DNA of 64,000 bases. It comes from Nitrososphaerota archaeon (GTDB taxonomy: Archaea > Thermoproteota > Nitrososphaeria > Nitrososphaerales > Gagatemarchaeaceae). Where the stretch lies: contig JAPCJI010000006.1 of assembly GCA_027887005.1 (NCBI GenBank), positions 1 to 64,000 on the forward strand, read 5' to 3'. The notes beneath the pieces were generated by a model. The model was given only the letters and a program-made list of their open reading frames with translations. It was not told where the DNA came from and did not search any database. Position 1 is the stretch's first letter. Each line of letters opens with the position of its first letter. Positions 1 through 8,742 of this stretch are shown piece after piece. A program made the translations under genes and the position numbers.

Positions 1-1
1 G

Positions 2-550
2 ACTCTATCGGACGTGTATTCTGCAGTGACCGGCGCCGTGGGAGCCCTGAAGGGTCCCCTCCATGGGGGAGCGAACGAGAAGGTAATCGAGATGACCATG
101 GAGATTGGGAATCCCGAAAACGCCGAGTCCTACGTCGACGCCCTCCTCGCCAAGAGACAGAAGATTACTGGCTTCGGTCACAGGGTCTACAAGACCATGG
201 ACCCCAGGGCCCGGATTCTGAAGGACATGGCCCAAAAGTTCATTCGCAGCGAGAAGGAGAAGAAGGTGTTCCAGATCCTCGAAAAGACCGAGGAGATGAT
301 GCTGACCTGGAAGAACCTCTACCCTAACGTCGACCTCTACTCCGGGCTGGTGCTCAACCGCGTGGGGATCCCGAGCTACCTCTTCACCCCCGTATTCGCA
401 GTCGGGAGGTCCCCCGGCTGGCTCGCCCACATCCTGGAGCAGTACTCTGACAACCGAATAATCAGGCCGAGGGCAGACTACATCGGCCCCCCGAGGACAC
501 AGTACGTCCCAATCGAGAAGCGCTCCTCCACGCCCGTGAGCAAGCGATGA
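2..550 (+). CDS. gltA: Citrate synthase, C-terminal part (5' truncated by window edge)
   Basis: Condenses oxaloacetate and acetyl-CoA to citrate in the cytoplasm. The reading frame is open from base 2, so the gene begins outside the window; about 182 C-terminal residues are visible. The family signatures GPLHGGAN and GFGHRVYK (each with a catalytic or substrate-binding His) and a late arginine-containing segment are all present, so the active-site half is intact. The length of the visible part matches the last half of a usual 370-residue archaeal enzyme. Its TGA overlaps the ATG of the CBS-domain gene, so the two are translationally coupled. Family assignment is secure. Confidence 0.95.
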   Translation, partial: TLSDVYSAVTGAVGALKGPLHGGANEKVIEMTMEIGNPENAESYVDALLAKRQKITGFGHRVYKTMDPRARILKDMAQKFIRSEKEKKVFQILEKTEEMMLTWKNLYPNVDLYSGLVLNRVGIPSYLFTPVFAVGRSPGWLAHILEQYSDNRIIRPRADYIGPPRTQYVPIEKRSSTPVSKR

Positions 551-972
551 GGGTAGAGGCTCTCGTCAGGCGGACTCCGGTCACCATAAGCGCCAACGCG
601 ACCATCAAGCAGGCGGCCGAGGTCTTCGCGCGCGAGAAGATAGGGCTCCTCGTCGTCGCCTCCTCAGTCAGCCCCGTCAAGGCGGAAGCTGTCATCTCCG
701 AGAGGGACGTCGTCCGGGCCGTGGCCAAGGGGACTCTGCTAAGCGGCCTCCTCGAGTCCATCTCGAGCAAGAAGCTCGTCAGCGTCAAGCGCTCAGACCG
801 CCCGTCGAAGGCGGTGAAGCTGATGATGGAGAAGGGCATCCGCCACCTCGTGGTGGAGAACGACGACGGGACGCTCTTCGGTGTCCTCTCCATCCGCGAC
901 TTCTTCAGGGAGAACAAACTCTTGCAGAGCTTCCTGAAGGACGAAGCCGAGGACGTCCACGGCATAGACTGA
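547..972 (+). CDS. Two-CBS-domain protein
   Basis: A 141-residue protein made of a CBS pair: the first repeat covers about residues 1-65 (ISERDVVRAV near its end), the second about 70-130 (VLSIRDFF near its end). CBS pairs bind adenine nucleotides or SAM and act as energy sensors; no enzymatic domain is attached. The ATG overlaps the citrate synthase stop (ATGA), which suggests the protein is made together with, and might modulate, the citrate-cycle enzyme; that link is inference. The target ligand cannot be read from sequence. Confidence 0.85.
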   Translation: MRVEALVRRTPVTISANATIKQAAEVFAREKIGLLVVASSVSPVKAEAVISERDVVRAVAKGTLLSGLLESISSKKLVSVKRSDRPSKAVKLMMEKGIRHLVVENDDGTLFGVLSIRDFFRENKLLQSFLKDEAEDVHGID

Positions 973-1015
973 GAGTCCCTCCTGTCTTCGTTTCGTGAAA
1001 CGATTCATCATCAAT

Positions 1016-1024
1016 CTTAAATAG
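1016..1024 (+). promoter_or_regulatory. TATA box for nuoABCD
   Basis: CTTAAATAG centred about 30 bp before the nuoA ATG, in an AT-rich stretch after the CBS gene. Spacing fits an archaeal TATA box with a near-leaderless transcript. Confidence 0.6.
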
Positions 1025-1049
1025 CGTAAAACGTTCCGAAGCTCTCGTC

Positions 1050-1421
1050 ATGGCCCTCTTTGGCGACCTGGGCTCAGTCTTCATCATGGGACTCGTCGGA
1101 GTAGTCTTCACCCTGCCGGTAGTCATCGCCCCCCGACTCCTCGCCCCGAGGCGCCCCAACCCCATCAAGAACGCGCCCTTCGAGTGCGGCCAGGTCCCGG
1201 TAGGTTCAGGCAAGGCGCACTTCATGATGCAGTACTACGCCTATCTTCTGATGTTCATAGTCTTCGACGTCCTTTCGATGTTCCTCTACGCCTGGGCCGC
1301 GGCCTACAAGCCCATGGCCCTCGGCCTGTCGTCCGACTGGATGCTCACGCTCTTCATGGGCCTCGTCTTCGTCCCCATGGGCTTCGCCCTGGTCCTGGCC
1401 GGAAGGCGCGAGATATGGTGA
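1050..1421 (+). CDS. nuoA: NADH-quinone oxidoreductase-like complex I subunit A
   Basis: A 123-residue membrane subunit of complex I with three predicted transmembrane helices (about residues 8-28, 62-84, 96-116). The conserved loop with FECGQ (the ND3 cysteine loop) sits at about residues 46-50. It is the first gene of nuoABCD; its stop overlaps the start of nuoB. In TACK archaea the complex usually lacks the NADH-binding NuoEFG arm, so the electron donor is unknown (ferredoxin or another carrier is inference). Confidence 0.93.
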   Translation: MALFGDLGSVFIMGLVGVVFTLPVVIAPRLLAPRRPNPIKNAPFECGQVPVGSGKAHFMMQYYAYLLMFIVFDVLSMFLYAWAAAYKPMALGLSSDWMLTLFMGLVFVPMGFALVLAGRREIW

Positions 1422-1936
1422 CCGTCCAAAAGTCCGGTGCCCTCCAGGTCCTGGTCGGGAAGTTCGACGGCATCCTCCAGTACTCTGTGGGAGACCCCCT
1501 CCGATACCTCGCCAACTGGGGGCGCCTCTACTCCCTCTGGCCCGTCCACCTCGAGACCGCTTGCTGCTCCGTGGAAGTGGGCGCCGCCGCAGGGTCACGC
1601 TTCGACATGGAGCGCTTCGGAGCCCTGGAGGCCTTCGGCTCCCTCCGCGCCTGCGACCTAATCATAGTGATGGGCACCGTCACACGCAAGCTCGCTCCCC
1701 GGCTCAAGATGATCTACGACCAGATGGCCGAGCCAAAGTGGGTCATCGCCATGGGCGCGTGCTCGATCACCGGCGGACTCTACTTCGATTCCTACAACGT
1801 CCTCCGGGGCATCGACGACATAATCCCGGTCGACGTCTACGTCCCCGGCTGTCCCCCCAGGGCTGAGGCCCTCCTCCAGGGAATCGTTCTCCTCCAGGAA
1901 AAGATCCGGAAAGCTCCCAGCCTTAGTGGTGCGTGA
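1415..1936 (+). CDS. nuoB: Complex I subunit B (N2 iron-sulfur cluster)
   Basis: A 173-residue peripheral-arm subunit that holds the terminal 4Fe-4S cluster N2. The cluster ligands are visible: the tandem Cys pair in ETACCSVEVG, the Cys of GACSITGG and the Cys of PGCPPRAEAL. I chose ATG 1415, which overlaps the end of nuoA; GTG 1418 is an equally possible start. The open frame runs much further upstream but that part is the shadow of nuoA. Family identity is clear. Confidence 0.94.
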   Translation: MVTVQKSGALQVLVGKFDGILQYSVGDPLRYLANWGRLYSLWPVHLETACCSVEVGAAAGSRFDMERFGALEAFGSLRACDLIIVMGTVTRKLAPRLKMIYDQMAEPKWVIAMGACSITGGLYFDSYNVLRGIDDIIPVDVYVPGCPPRAEALLQGIVLLQEKIRKAPSLSGA

Positions 1937-2504
1937 CCCCGGGATGAGCAAGCCGACTCCAGGGACCCAACAACCTGCGAAGCCCGCAGCACCCACTGCT
2001 GCCGCCCCTCCCTCTCCCCCTAGCCAGCCGAAGCCCGAACCCGCCCGTGCGAAGAAGCTCGCCTCGACCATCACCGCGCAGTTCCCAGACGCGAAGGTCG
2101 ACTACCTTCGGGAGAAGCGGCTCAAGGTCACAGTCTCAAGCGCTACGATCAAAGCGGTCGCTACCATGGTTAGAGACGACCTCGGCTTCGACCACCCCAG
2201 CGCCGTTAGCGGGGTCGACTGGATCGCCAAGAATGAGATCGAGATAATCTACTTCATCGGCTCCCTCACCAGAGAAGGGCTCAGGGACTTCGTCCTCGCC
2301 ATCGCCGAAAGGGTGCCCCGCGCGTCCCCGGTCGCTCCTTCCCTAATCGACGTCTGGACGGGGGTCGAATACCACGAGCGTGAGAGCCAGGAGATGCTCG
2401 GCATCGACTTCAAGGGGAACCCCTTCAAGGGCCACTTCCTCCTTCCCGAGGACTGGAACGACATGCCCCCACTGAGGAAGGACTACGTGTCTCCGGGGAG
2501 ATAG
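1926..2504 (+). CDS. nuoC: Complex I subunit C (30-kDa subunit)
   Basis: Peripheral-arm subunit of complex I, about 190 residues. The first 45 residues are a Pro/Ala-rich low-complexity extension (many PAAP and SPP steps) absent from most NuoC proteins; the conserved 30-kDa domain follows, with the signature WTGVEYHERESQEMLGI and the C-terminal LPEDWNDMPPLRKDY. Start is uncertain: GTG 1926 overlaps nuoB, while ATG 1944 begins just after the nuoB stop. It lies two bases before nuoD. Confidence 0.92.
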   Translation: MVRDPGMSKPTPGTQQPAKPAAPTAAAPPSPPSQPKPEPARAKKLASTITAQFPDAKVDYLREKRLKVTVSSATIKAVATMVRDDLGFDHPSAVSGVDWIAKNEIEIIYFIGSLTREGLRDFVLAIAERVPRASPVAPSLIDVWTGVEYHERESQEMLGIDFKGNPFKGHFLLPEDWNDMPPLRKDYVSPGR

Positions 2505-2506
2505 CC

Positions 2507-3625
2507 ATGACAATCCAGACAGAATACGACCCGGATTCGGACAGGATAATGGCCGTCTCCTTCGGCCCCCAGCACCCTGGGGCGGGGCACTTCAGAATCA
2601 AGCTCTGGCTCGACGGCGACTACCTGGTCCGGTCCGAGCCCGACCCTGGCTACATCCACCGGGGCGAGGAGAAAATGAGCGAATACCGGAACTATATCCA
2701 GAACGTCCCGCACCTGGAACGCCCGGTCATCCTAGACAGCTGCGGCATCCTCTTCCCCTACGCCCTGGCGGTGGACGAGCTGATGAACAACAAGATCCCC
2801 GACCGCGGCCAGTACCTCAGGGTCATAATGGCCGAGATGAACCGCATCATCTCCCACATGTACTTCATCGCCATCGAGGGGCTGTTCACCGGCCACACCA
2901 CGATGATCACCTGGTGCATGGGGGACAGAGACTTCTGGATCGACCTGGCCGAAAGGATCGGAGGCGCCAGGGTAACCTTCGCCTACATCATCCCCGGGGG
3001 AGTCAGAAACGACATGCCGGCAGGGCTCACTGAGAAGGCCCTGGACACCTGCGACTGGTTCGAAAAGCGCATGGACGAGTACGAGAAGATATTCTTCAAG
3101 AACCCCATGGTCCTCACCAGGATGCGGAGGGTCGGGGTCCTCTCAAAGGAGGACGCAATCCGCCTCGGCGCCGTTGGCACGGTCCTGCGCGCCTCCGGGG
3201 TAAAGATGGACGTCAGGAAGGACGAGCCCTACAGCCACTACGAAGATTTCGACTTCGAAGTCCCGTCCCTCGACGGCGGCGACGCCTGGTCCAGGGCGTA
3301 CATGGCCCTCCTCGAGATGAGGCAGAGCGTGAAGATAATCAGGCAGGCCTTCAAGAACATCCCTCAGGGCCCTGTCCGGCTCAAGCTTGGCCCCCAGCCC
3401 AGGGTCCCAGCCGGGGAGGTCTACGCGCGCACCGAGGCCGCAAGGGGCGAGATGAGCTACCACCTGATATCCGACGGTTCCCCGAGGCCGTACCGCCTGA
3501 AGATTGGGAGCCCCAGCTTCAAGAATCTCAGGGTACTCCCCCACCTTCTGAGGAACGTCCATGTGGCAGACATTCCAATAATCTATTGGAGTTTGAATTA
3601 TTGGCCGCTCGAAGCGGATAGGTAG
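2507..3625 (+). CDS. nuoD: Complex I subunit D (49-kDa subunit)
   Basis: A 372-residue subunit that with NuoB forms the quinone site. Signatures FGPQHPGAGH near residue 19 and DPGYIHRGEEKM near residue 48 are typical; the His of HRG and the acidic loop are retained. It ends with YWPLEADR, a terminal Asp-Arg as in the family. It is the last nuo gene here: no nuoH, I, J, K, L, M or N follows, and the next gene has its own promoter. The membrane and proton-pumping parts must therefore lie elsewhere if the complex is complete. Confidence 0.94.
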   Translation: MTIQTEYDPDSDRIMAVSFGPQHPGAGHFRIKLWLDGDYLVRSEPDPGYIHRGEEKMSEYRNYIQNVPHLERPVILDSCGILFPYALAVDELMNNKIPDRGQYLRVIMAEMNRIISHMYFIAIEGLFTGHTTMITWCMGDRDFWIDLAERIGGARVTFAYIIPGGVRNDMPAGLTEKALDTCDWFEKRMDEYEKIFFKNPMVLTRMRRVGVLSKEDAIRLGAVGTVLRASGVKMDVRKDEPYSHYEDFDFEVPSLDGGDAWSRAYMALLEMRQSVKIIRQAFKNIPQGPVRLKLGPQPRVPAGEVYARTEAARGEMSYHLISDGSPRPYRLKIGSPSFKNLRVLPHLLRNVHVADIPIIYWSLNYWPLEADR

Positions 3626-3669
3626 GTCCGCTCAGCGCCAACTCTGTACATAGAATCATCTTTCCGAAC

Positions 3670-3676
3670 TTTATTA
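3670..3676 (+). promoter_or_regulatory. TATA box for iolA
   Basis: TTTATTA centred 31 bp upstream of the iolA ATG at 3703, inside the 77-bp gap after nuoD. It marks iolA as a separate transcription unit. Confidence 0.5.
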
Positions 3677-3702
3677 CCCTCGACTCTCGCCATCGCCTCC
3701 CA

Positions 3703-5181
3703 ATGGCCAATACAGAAGGCCCGCATAGCTTCGGGAAGCTCAAGCTCCTCGTTGGGGAGGGTTGGGTCGACTCGCAGACTCAGGAAGTTCACGAGGTCTT
3801 CAACCCGGCGGAAGGCAGGCCGATAGCCGAAGTCCCCTTCAGCACGAAGGAGGAGGTCGGCTCGGCCGTTTTGGCAGCGGAAGTGGCTTTCGAATCCTGG
3901 AGGTACGTCCCGATAGGAGAAAGAGCGCAGTACCTCTTCAAGCTCAAGCAGATTATGGAAGCGAACGCCGAAGAGCTCGCCCACCTCAACACTCTCAACC
4001 ACGGCAAGACGCTGGCCGAAAGTCGGGGGGACGTCAGGAGGACCATCGAGAACGTCGAGGCTGCGATTTCGGTGGCCTACACCCTGGCAAAGGGGTCAAG
4101 TCTAGACCAGATTTCCCGGGGAGTGGACACGCAGGTCTCCAAGGAGCCTCTTGGCGTATTCGGAATCATCTGCCCGTTCAACTTCCCTTTGATGATTCCA
4201 TTCTGGTTCCTGCCCTACGCTATAGTCCTCGGTGATACAGTAGTCGTCAAACCCAGCGACGTGACCCCAGTCCCAATGCAACGGGTCGCCGAGCTCCTCC
4301 GCGACGAGGTGAAGCTCCCGCCCGGCGTGTTCAACATGGTCCACGGAGGCGCTGACGTCGTCGAATCCCTCATCAAGAACCCAGGCGTCAAGGGAGTCAC
4401 TTTCGTCGGCTCGACCCCCGTCGCGCAGAGGGTCTACCGTCTGACGGGGGAGGCAGGCAAGCGCGCCATCGCGAATGGCGGTGCCAAGAACACCATAGTG
4501 GTCACCCCCGGGGCTGACCTCGACAAGGCGGTCCCCGCGATAGTCTCATCTTTCTTCGGCAACACAGGCCAAAGATGCCTGGCCGGGGCAAACCTCATGG
4601 CTGTAGGTGATGTGGCTGGCCCCCTCCTCGACAAGTTCTCTCGGTCAGCATCCGCCCTCAGGGTCGGAAGCGGAATGCTTCCTGAGACAGAAATGGGACC
4701 TGTGGTTTCAAGGGCCTCGAAACAAAGAATCGAAGGAATGCTCCAAAAGGGAATCGACGAGGGAGCCAGGCTCATGACCGACGGGAGGCGTGTGTCAGTA
4801 GACGGGTACCCAGACGGATACTTCCTCGGCGCCACAGTCTTCACCGGCGTCTCTCCTGAAATGAGCATCGCGAGGGAGGAGATCTTCGGCCCAGTCGCAA
4901 GCTCTATGCACGCCGGGAGCCTTGACGAGGCGATGGAGGCGATAAACAAAGGTACCAAGTTCGGGAACATGGCGAGCATCTTCACAACAAAGGGAGCAGA
5001 GGCCAGGGAATTCCGCCGAAGGGTAAAGGCGGGCAACATCGGAATCAACATCGGAGTAGCGGCCCCCTCGGCTTACTTCCCGTTCGGAGGGATGAGGGAC
5101 TCCTTCTTCGGGACGCTTCACCCCCAGATGGACTCGGTCGACTTCTTCACGGACAGGAAGGTCACAATCTCGCGCTGGTAG
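3703..5181 (+). CDS. iolA: CoA-acylating (methyl)malonate-semialdehyde dehydrogenase
   Basis: Oxidises malonate semialdehyde with CoA and NAD to acetyl-CoA and CO2, the last step of myo-inositol breakdown (the same family does methylmalonate semialdehyde in valine breakdown). At 492 residues it has the usual family length. Visible motifs: PFNFPLMIPFW, the nucleotide-binding FVGSTPVAQ, the catalytic Cys292 in GNTGQRCLAG and the family mark FGGMRDSFFG near the C-terminus. Aldehyde dehydrogenases of other groups lack this last motif and have a catalytic Glu instead of the MMSDH pattern. The neighbouring iolB stop lies only 3 bp beyond, on the opposite strand, so the two units converge. Context favours malonate semialdehyde as substrate. 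Confidence 0.92.
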   Translation: MANTEGPHSFGKLKLLVGEGWVDSQTQEVHEVFNPAEGRPIAEVPFSTKEEVGSAVLAAEVAFESWRYVPIGERAQYLFKLKQIMEANAEELAHLNTLNHGKTLAESRGDVRRTIENVEAAISVAYTLAKGSSLDQISRGVDTQVSKEPLGVFGIICPFNFPLMIPFWFLPYAIVLGDTVVVKPSDVTPVPMQRVAELLRDEVKLPPGVFNMVHGGADVVESLIKNPGVKGVTFVGSTPVAQRVYRLTGEAGKRAIANGGAKNTIVVTPGADLDKAVPAIVSSFFGNTGQRCLAGANLMAVGDVAGPLLDKFSRSASALRVGSGMLPETEMGPVVSRASKQRIEGMLQKGIDEGARLMTDGRRVSVDGYPDGYFLGATVFTGVSPEMSIAREEIFGPVASSMHAGSLDEAMEAINKGTKFGNMASIFTTKGAEAREFRRRVKAGNIGINIGVAAPSAYFPFGGMRDSFFGTLHPQMDSVDFFTDRKVTISRW

Positions 5182-5184
5182 GGC

Positions 5185-5928
5185 CTACTTCGTCGAAAGG
5201 TGAGTCTGGCCCATCGGCATCTCCTTGTAGTCCGGATGGAGCTCGACCGAAAGATTCCTCTCGCGGGGGTCAGCGCTGATGATCCAGACGAACTTCATCC
5301 CCACCCCCGGGGTGGCCACGTTCGGATGGTATCCCCTTTCGAAGAGGACTGCGTCACCCTCCCTTACAACGTATGCCTCGTCCTCCTCTGCGGCCACTAT
5401 CTGGACACCGAACCTAGCCCCCATGCCGTAGTAGACGTAGACCTCAGGCTTCCCGTCGTGCTTGTGGGGCGGAAAGCTCGTCCAGTTCCCGGCGTCGCCT
5501 TCCACGAATCCTACGATGAGCCTGTTCGCCGGTTCCTTCTCGCCGATGGAAGTATAGATGTGTCTCCGGTAGGACTCGGCGCCTGAGACAACGGGCTTCA
5601 CATCCGCGAATCGTCGCACGTACTGAGCGAACCTCTCCGTCCCGGGGGCCCTCGCCCATATCACGTCAGCCTGCGCGTCCGCCTCCAAACTGAACACCGA
5701 CCCCAAAGGCAGGTAGCACACGTCCTTCTCCCCGAGCTCAAGGAGCTGGCCCTGGTCAGTCCTGACCCTGACCGACCCGGCCACAGGCGTAACCACAGAT
5801 TCGGAACCCTCCCCCTTCAACCCTGCCACCCTCAGAACCTTCCTCATACGCAGACGGCTGACGCTCATGGCTGGTATGGAGCACAGCGTCTCGAATGCGT
5901 CCGTTTCTCCCGTGTTCCTGTGGAACAA
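5185..5928 (-). CDS. iolB: 5-deoxy-glucuronate isomerase
   Basis: Isomerises 5-deoxy-glucuronate to 2-deoxy-5-keto-gluconate in inositol catabolism. The 247-residue protein is a double cupin; the metal-binding motif SFPPHKHD with a following EVYVYY is characteristic of IolB, and a second His (YHPNVATPG) lies near residue 205. Slightly shorter than bacterial IolB (about 270). TTG start; an internal ATG 20 residues in is possible. It is the last gene of a minus-strand unit aldolase-iolD-iolC-iolB. Confidence 0.9.
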   Translation of the reverse strand: MFHRNTGETDAFETLCSIPAMSVSRLRMRKVLRVAGLKGEGSESVVTPVAGSVRVRTDQGQLLELGEKDVCYLPLGSVFSLEADAQADVIWARAPGTERFAQYVRRFADVKPVVSGAESYRRHIYTSIGEKEPANRLIVGFVEGDAGNWTSFPPHKHDGKPEVYVYYGMGARFGVQIVAAEEDEAYVVREGDAVLFERGYHPNVATPGVGMKFVWIISADPRERNLSVELHPDYKEMPMGQTHLSTK

Positions 5929-5964
5929 TCTTGATTGCTCCTCTTGGAAAGCGGCCCACGGTAT

Positions 5965-6930
5965 TTAGCGTTTGGAAGGTCCAGACCTTGGGTCGAACGA
6001 GTATCCGTTCTTCGCCAGGAATCTTTGCACTTCGACTTCCTTGGGCATGGACTCCGAGCACGCGTGCCCGGTCACGACAATCGCACCCACCGCGTTCCCA
6101 AACACAGCCGATTCGAGGGGCCCCCAGCCTCGAATGTACCCTGCCAGGAATCCCGCAATGAACCCGTCTCCTCCGCCCAGCCCCTTAAGCAGCGGGACCC
6201 TGAACCCGGGAGCCCTTTCCTTCCTTCCTCCAGCCACCACCTCGGACCCATTCTCACCATGCGTGACCACCAGGAGCTTATCCCTCCCGCCAGCGATCGA
6301 GGCCATGGCGTCCGTCAGTGATTTTCGCCCCGTGGCCGCGAGGTACTCCCCCTCGTTCCCGATTACGATGCCAGACAGGGCGAGCATCTTCGCATACCTC
6401 GCGATCCTGACGGCCGGAGTTGACTTCCAGAGCGACGGCCTCCAGTCGAGGTTGAAGGCAACGGTCTTCCCGAGCTTCCCCGCCTCGGCGGCTGCGTAGA
6501 GGTTCGTCCCCATGGATGGCTCGGCGCTGAGGCCCGTGCCCGTCACGAGGAGCACCTTTGCGTCGGCAAGGAGGGTCCGAGGGGCATCGGTCCTGGTCAC
6601 GTGGAGGTCGGCGGCGTTCTCCCTGTAGAAGACGAACTTTCCGTCCCTTCCGGGTGCCACTTCGGCGAAGACCACGCCCGTCTTCCTTCGCGGGTCTCTC
6701 CTGATGTGGCTGACATCGACTCCCTCCTGAGAGAGGAAGCCCAACACGAAGGCGCCGATCTCGTCGTCGCTGACCCGGGTGACAAGGGCGCACTTCAGCC
6801 CGAGGCGGGCTCCCCCGACCACGGTGTTGGCCGCCGTTCCCCCGACGTACTTCGCGAAATGTCTGACCTTCTCCAGGGGGACGCCGTAGTCAAGGGAATA
6901 CAAGTCGAGCCCCGCCCTCCCAATGGCCAC
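5965..6930 (-). CDS. iolC: 5-dehydro-2-deoxygluconokinase (PfkB family)
   Basis: Phosphorylates 2-deoxy-5-keto-gluconate to DKGP. About 321 residues of ribokinase fold: the N-terminal IGRAGLDLYS and KYVGGTAANTVVGGARLG are typical of IolC, and the ATP/anion-hole region reads GLGGGDGFIAGF, with the catalytic Asp in GGGD where most kinases have GAGD. GTG 6930 is the only standard start after the iolD stop, but family proteins usually have 5-8 more residues before AIGRAG; codons CTG or ATA at 6948/6945, near a GGAG, would supply them. Bacterial IolC is often fused to an aldolase-like domain; here that role is a separate gene upstream. Confidence 0.92.
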   Translation of the reverse strand: MAIGRAGLDLYSLDYGVPLEKVRHFAKYVGGTAANTVVGGARLGLKCALVTRVSDDEIGAFVLGFLSQEGVDVSHIRRDPRRKTGVVFAEVAPGRDGKFVFYRENAADLHVTRTDAPRTLLADAKVLLVTGTGLSAEPSMGTNLYAAAEAGKLGKTVAFNLDWRPSLWKSTPAVRIARYAKMLALSGIVIGNEGEYLAATGRKSLTDAMASIAGGRDKLLVVTHGENGSEVVAGGRKERAPGFRVPLLKGLGGGDGFIAGFLAGYIRGWGPLESAVFGNAVGAIVVTGHACSESMPKEVEVQRFLAKNGYSFDPRSGPSKR

Positions 6931-6954
6931 CAGGTCGAGCGTCGCTATCAGCTC

Positions 6955-8715
6955 CTAGGCGTAGGGGGAAGGGATGTCCCAGTAGCCGTAGGCCTTGGTC
7001 CCGCTCTTCGGGAAGTTCCTCTCCACCGCGGCCTCGACGACGTGCGTCCCCCCGGAGCCCGTGGCTTCCCTCAAGGCCTTCCTGAACTCTCCTGGAGTCG
7101 ATGCGAGCTGATAGCCAGCTCCATACCCCCCTGAAATCTTCTCGAAATCGACCGCATACTCCGCGCCGTCCTTCTTCCTGAATTCCGTGCCGACGAGCCG
7201 CTTCCTGAACGACCTGATCTGAAGGTCTCGAATGGAGATCCATCCCCGGTTGTTCAGGACCACAACCACAAGGGGAATCTGAAGCTGGACGGCCGTCGAA
7301 AGCTCGACGTTGTTCATCATGAAGGAGCCGTCTCCCTCCACTGCGACCACCGGTGTCTTCGGCTGGGCCAGCTTCGCTCCTATGGCGGCCGGGAGGGCGA
7401 ATCCCATGGTGGAGAAGCCCCCGGAACTCAGAAACGTGCGCGGCCGATACGACACCCACTGCTGGGACATTATCTCCTGGGGAAGGCCTGCGCTGACAGT
7501 CACGATCGTGCTCCTCGGAAGGTTCTCTCGCATCAACGCAACGACGTTCGGGATTCCCATGGGTGCCTCCTTCCGGAGCTTCTGCACCTCCTCATGCCAC
7601 GCGTCCTTCAGCTCCTTGACCCTCCTAACCCAGGCCGATGTCCGGGTTCCCTTGCGTTTCCCTACTGACTTCATTGCCTCCAGCAGGTCCCCGAGGCCTG
7701 CCCTGGCGTCCGCGACCATACCCACCGCGGTCGGGTAGTTCTTGCCAAGCTCGTGCTGGTCGATGTCGATGTGGACTAACTTCGTCGGCGGAATCCTGAA
7801 GGTCACTCCCCTGGCGTAGGAGCTGGTCGTCTCGTCGGTGAAGGTCGCCCCGACTGCGAGGAGGACGTCCGCGTTCTTGGCCACCTCGTTGGAGACCGCG
7901 TTTCCGATGTTCCCAGGATGGAAAGCATAGAGCTCATGGTCCTCGGGGAACCCCCCCTTCGAATCCCCCCTGAAGGTGCAAAGGACGGGTGCTGCGAGGA
8001 ACTCGGCCACCCGGACCGCTTCCTTGCCTGCGTCCGACATGACGACCCCTCCTCCCAAAAGGATCACGGGCCTTTCTGCAGCCAGGAGGAGCCTTGCGGC
8101 GGCCGTGACCTTCTCCGAATCAGGTCTGACCCGCCCGTCCGAGAGGTGAAGCTGCGGGCTAGGCACTTCCGCGTCCGTCCTCTCCACCTGGACATCCATG
8201 GGCAGGTCCACCAGCACCGGCCCAGGCCTTCCCCCGAGCGCGGTCCTCATTGCGTCGGGGAGAACCCTGGGGAGCTGGGAGGCGCTGGTGACCGTCCAGG
8301 AGGCCTTGACAAGATGGTTCATGGCGTTGGCGTAGTCCACCCAGTGGCGCCGTTCGATCTCCTGGAAGATCCCCCTGCCGAAAAGGTATGTCTGAATCTG
8401 GCCAGTGAAGGCGAGGAAAGTGGAGGAATCGACATAGGCGGTGGCCATGGCGGTCGCGAGGTTCGTCGCCCCGGGCCCCACCGAAGTCGTGACGGCAGCC
8501 GGGACACGCCTGTTCGCCCTGAAGTATCCGTCGGCCATGTGGCCGCCCCACTGCTCGTGCTTCATCGCCACAATGTTCAGCCGCGGAGCCATGTCCCGGG
8601 CGGCGTCGAAGAGCGAAACGTTGCCATGGCCGGGGATCCCGAAAAGATACCTCACGCCCGCCTTCCTCAGGAACTCCGCAACGAACTGGGCACCGTTGCG
8701 GGAGGCGGGACGCAT
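6955..8715 (-). CDS. iolD: 3D-(3,5/4)-trihydroxycyclohexane-1,2-dione hydrolase (ThDP enzyme)
   Basis: Opens the inositol-derived ring, giving 5-deoxy-glucuronate. A 586-residue thiamine-diphosphate enzyme with the three usual domains. The N-terminal FGIPGHGNVSLFD is the IolD version of the acetolactate-synthase motif; the catalytic Glu lies in MKHEQWGGHMADGYFR (about residue 54), and the ThDP/Mg motif is EGDGSFMMNNVELSTA near residue 465. Slightly shorter than bacterial IolD (about 630). It sits between the aldolase gene and iolC with gaps of about 25 bp. Confidence 0.93.
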   Translation of the reverse strand: MRPASRNGAQFVAEFLRKAGVRYLFGIPGHGNVSLFDAARDMAPRLNIVAMKHEQWGGHMADGYFRANRRVPAAVTTSVGPGATNLATAMATAYVDSSTFLAFTGQIQTYLFGRGIFQEIERRHWVDYANAMNHLVKASWTVTSASQLPRVLPDAMRTALGGRPGPVLVDLPMDVQVERTDAEVPSPQLHLSDGRVRPDSEKVTAAARLLLAAERPVILLGGGVVMSDAGKEAVRVAEFLAAPVLCTFRGDSKGGFPEDHELYAFHPGNIGNAVSNEVAKNADVLLAVGATFTDETTSSYARGVTFRIPPTKLVHIDIDQHELGKNYPTAVGMVADARAGLGDLLEAMKSVGKRKGTRTSAWVRRVKELKDAWHEEVQKLRKEAPMGIPNVVALMRENLPRSTIVTVSAGLPQEIMSQQWVSYRPRTFLSSGGFSTMGFALPAAIGAKLAQPKTPVVAVEGDGSFMMNNVELSTAVQLQIPLVVVVLNNRGWISIRDLQIRSFRKRLVGTEFRKKDGAEYAVDFEKISGGYGAGYQLASTPGEFRKALREATGSGGTHVVEAAVERNFPKSGTKAYGYWDIPSPYA

Positions 8716-8742
8716 CGTCGCGGCGATCCTTCTCAGGCTATT

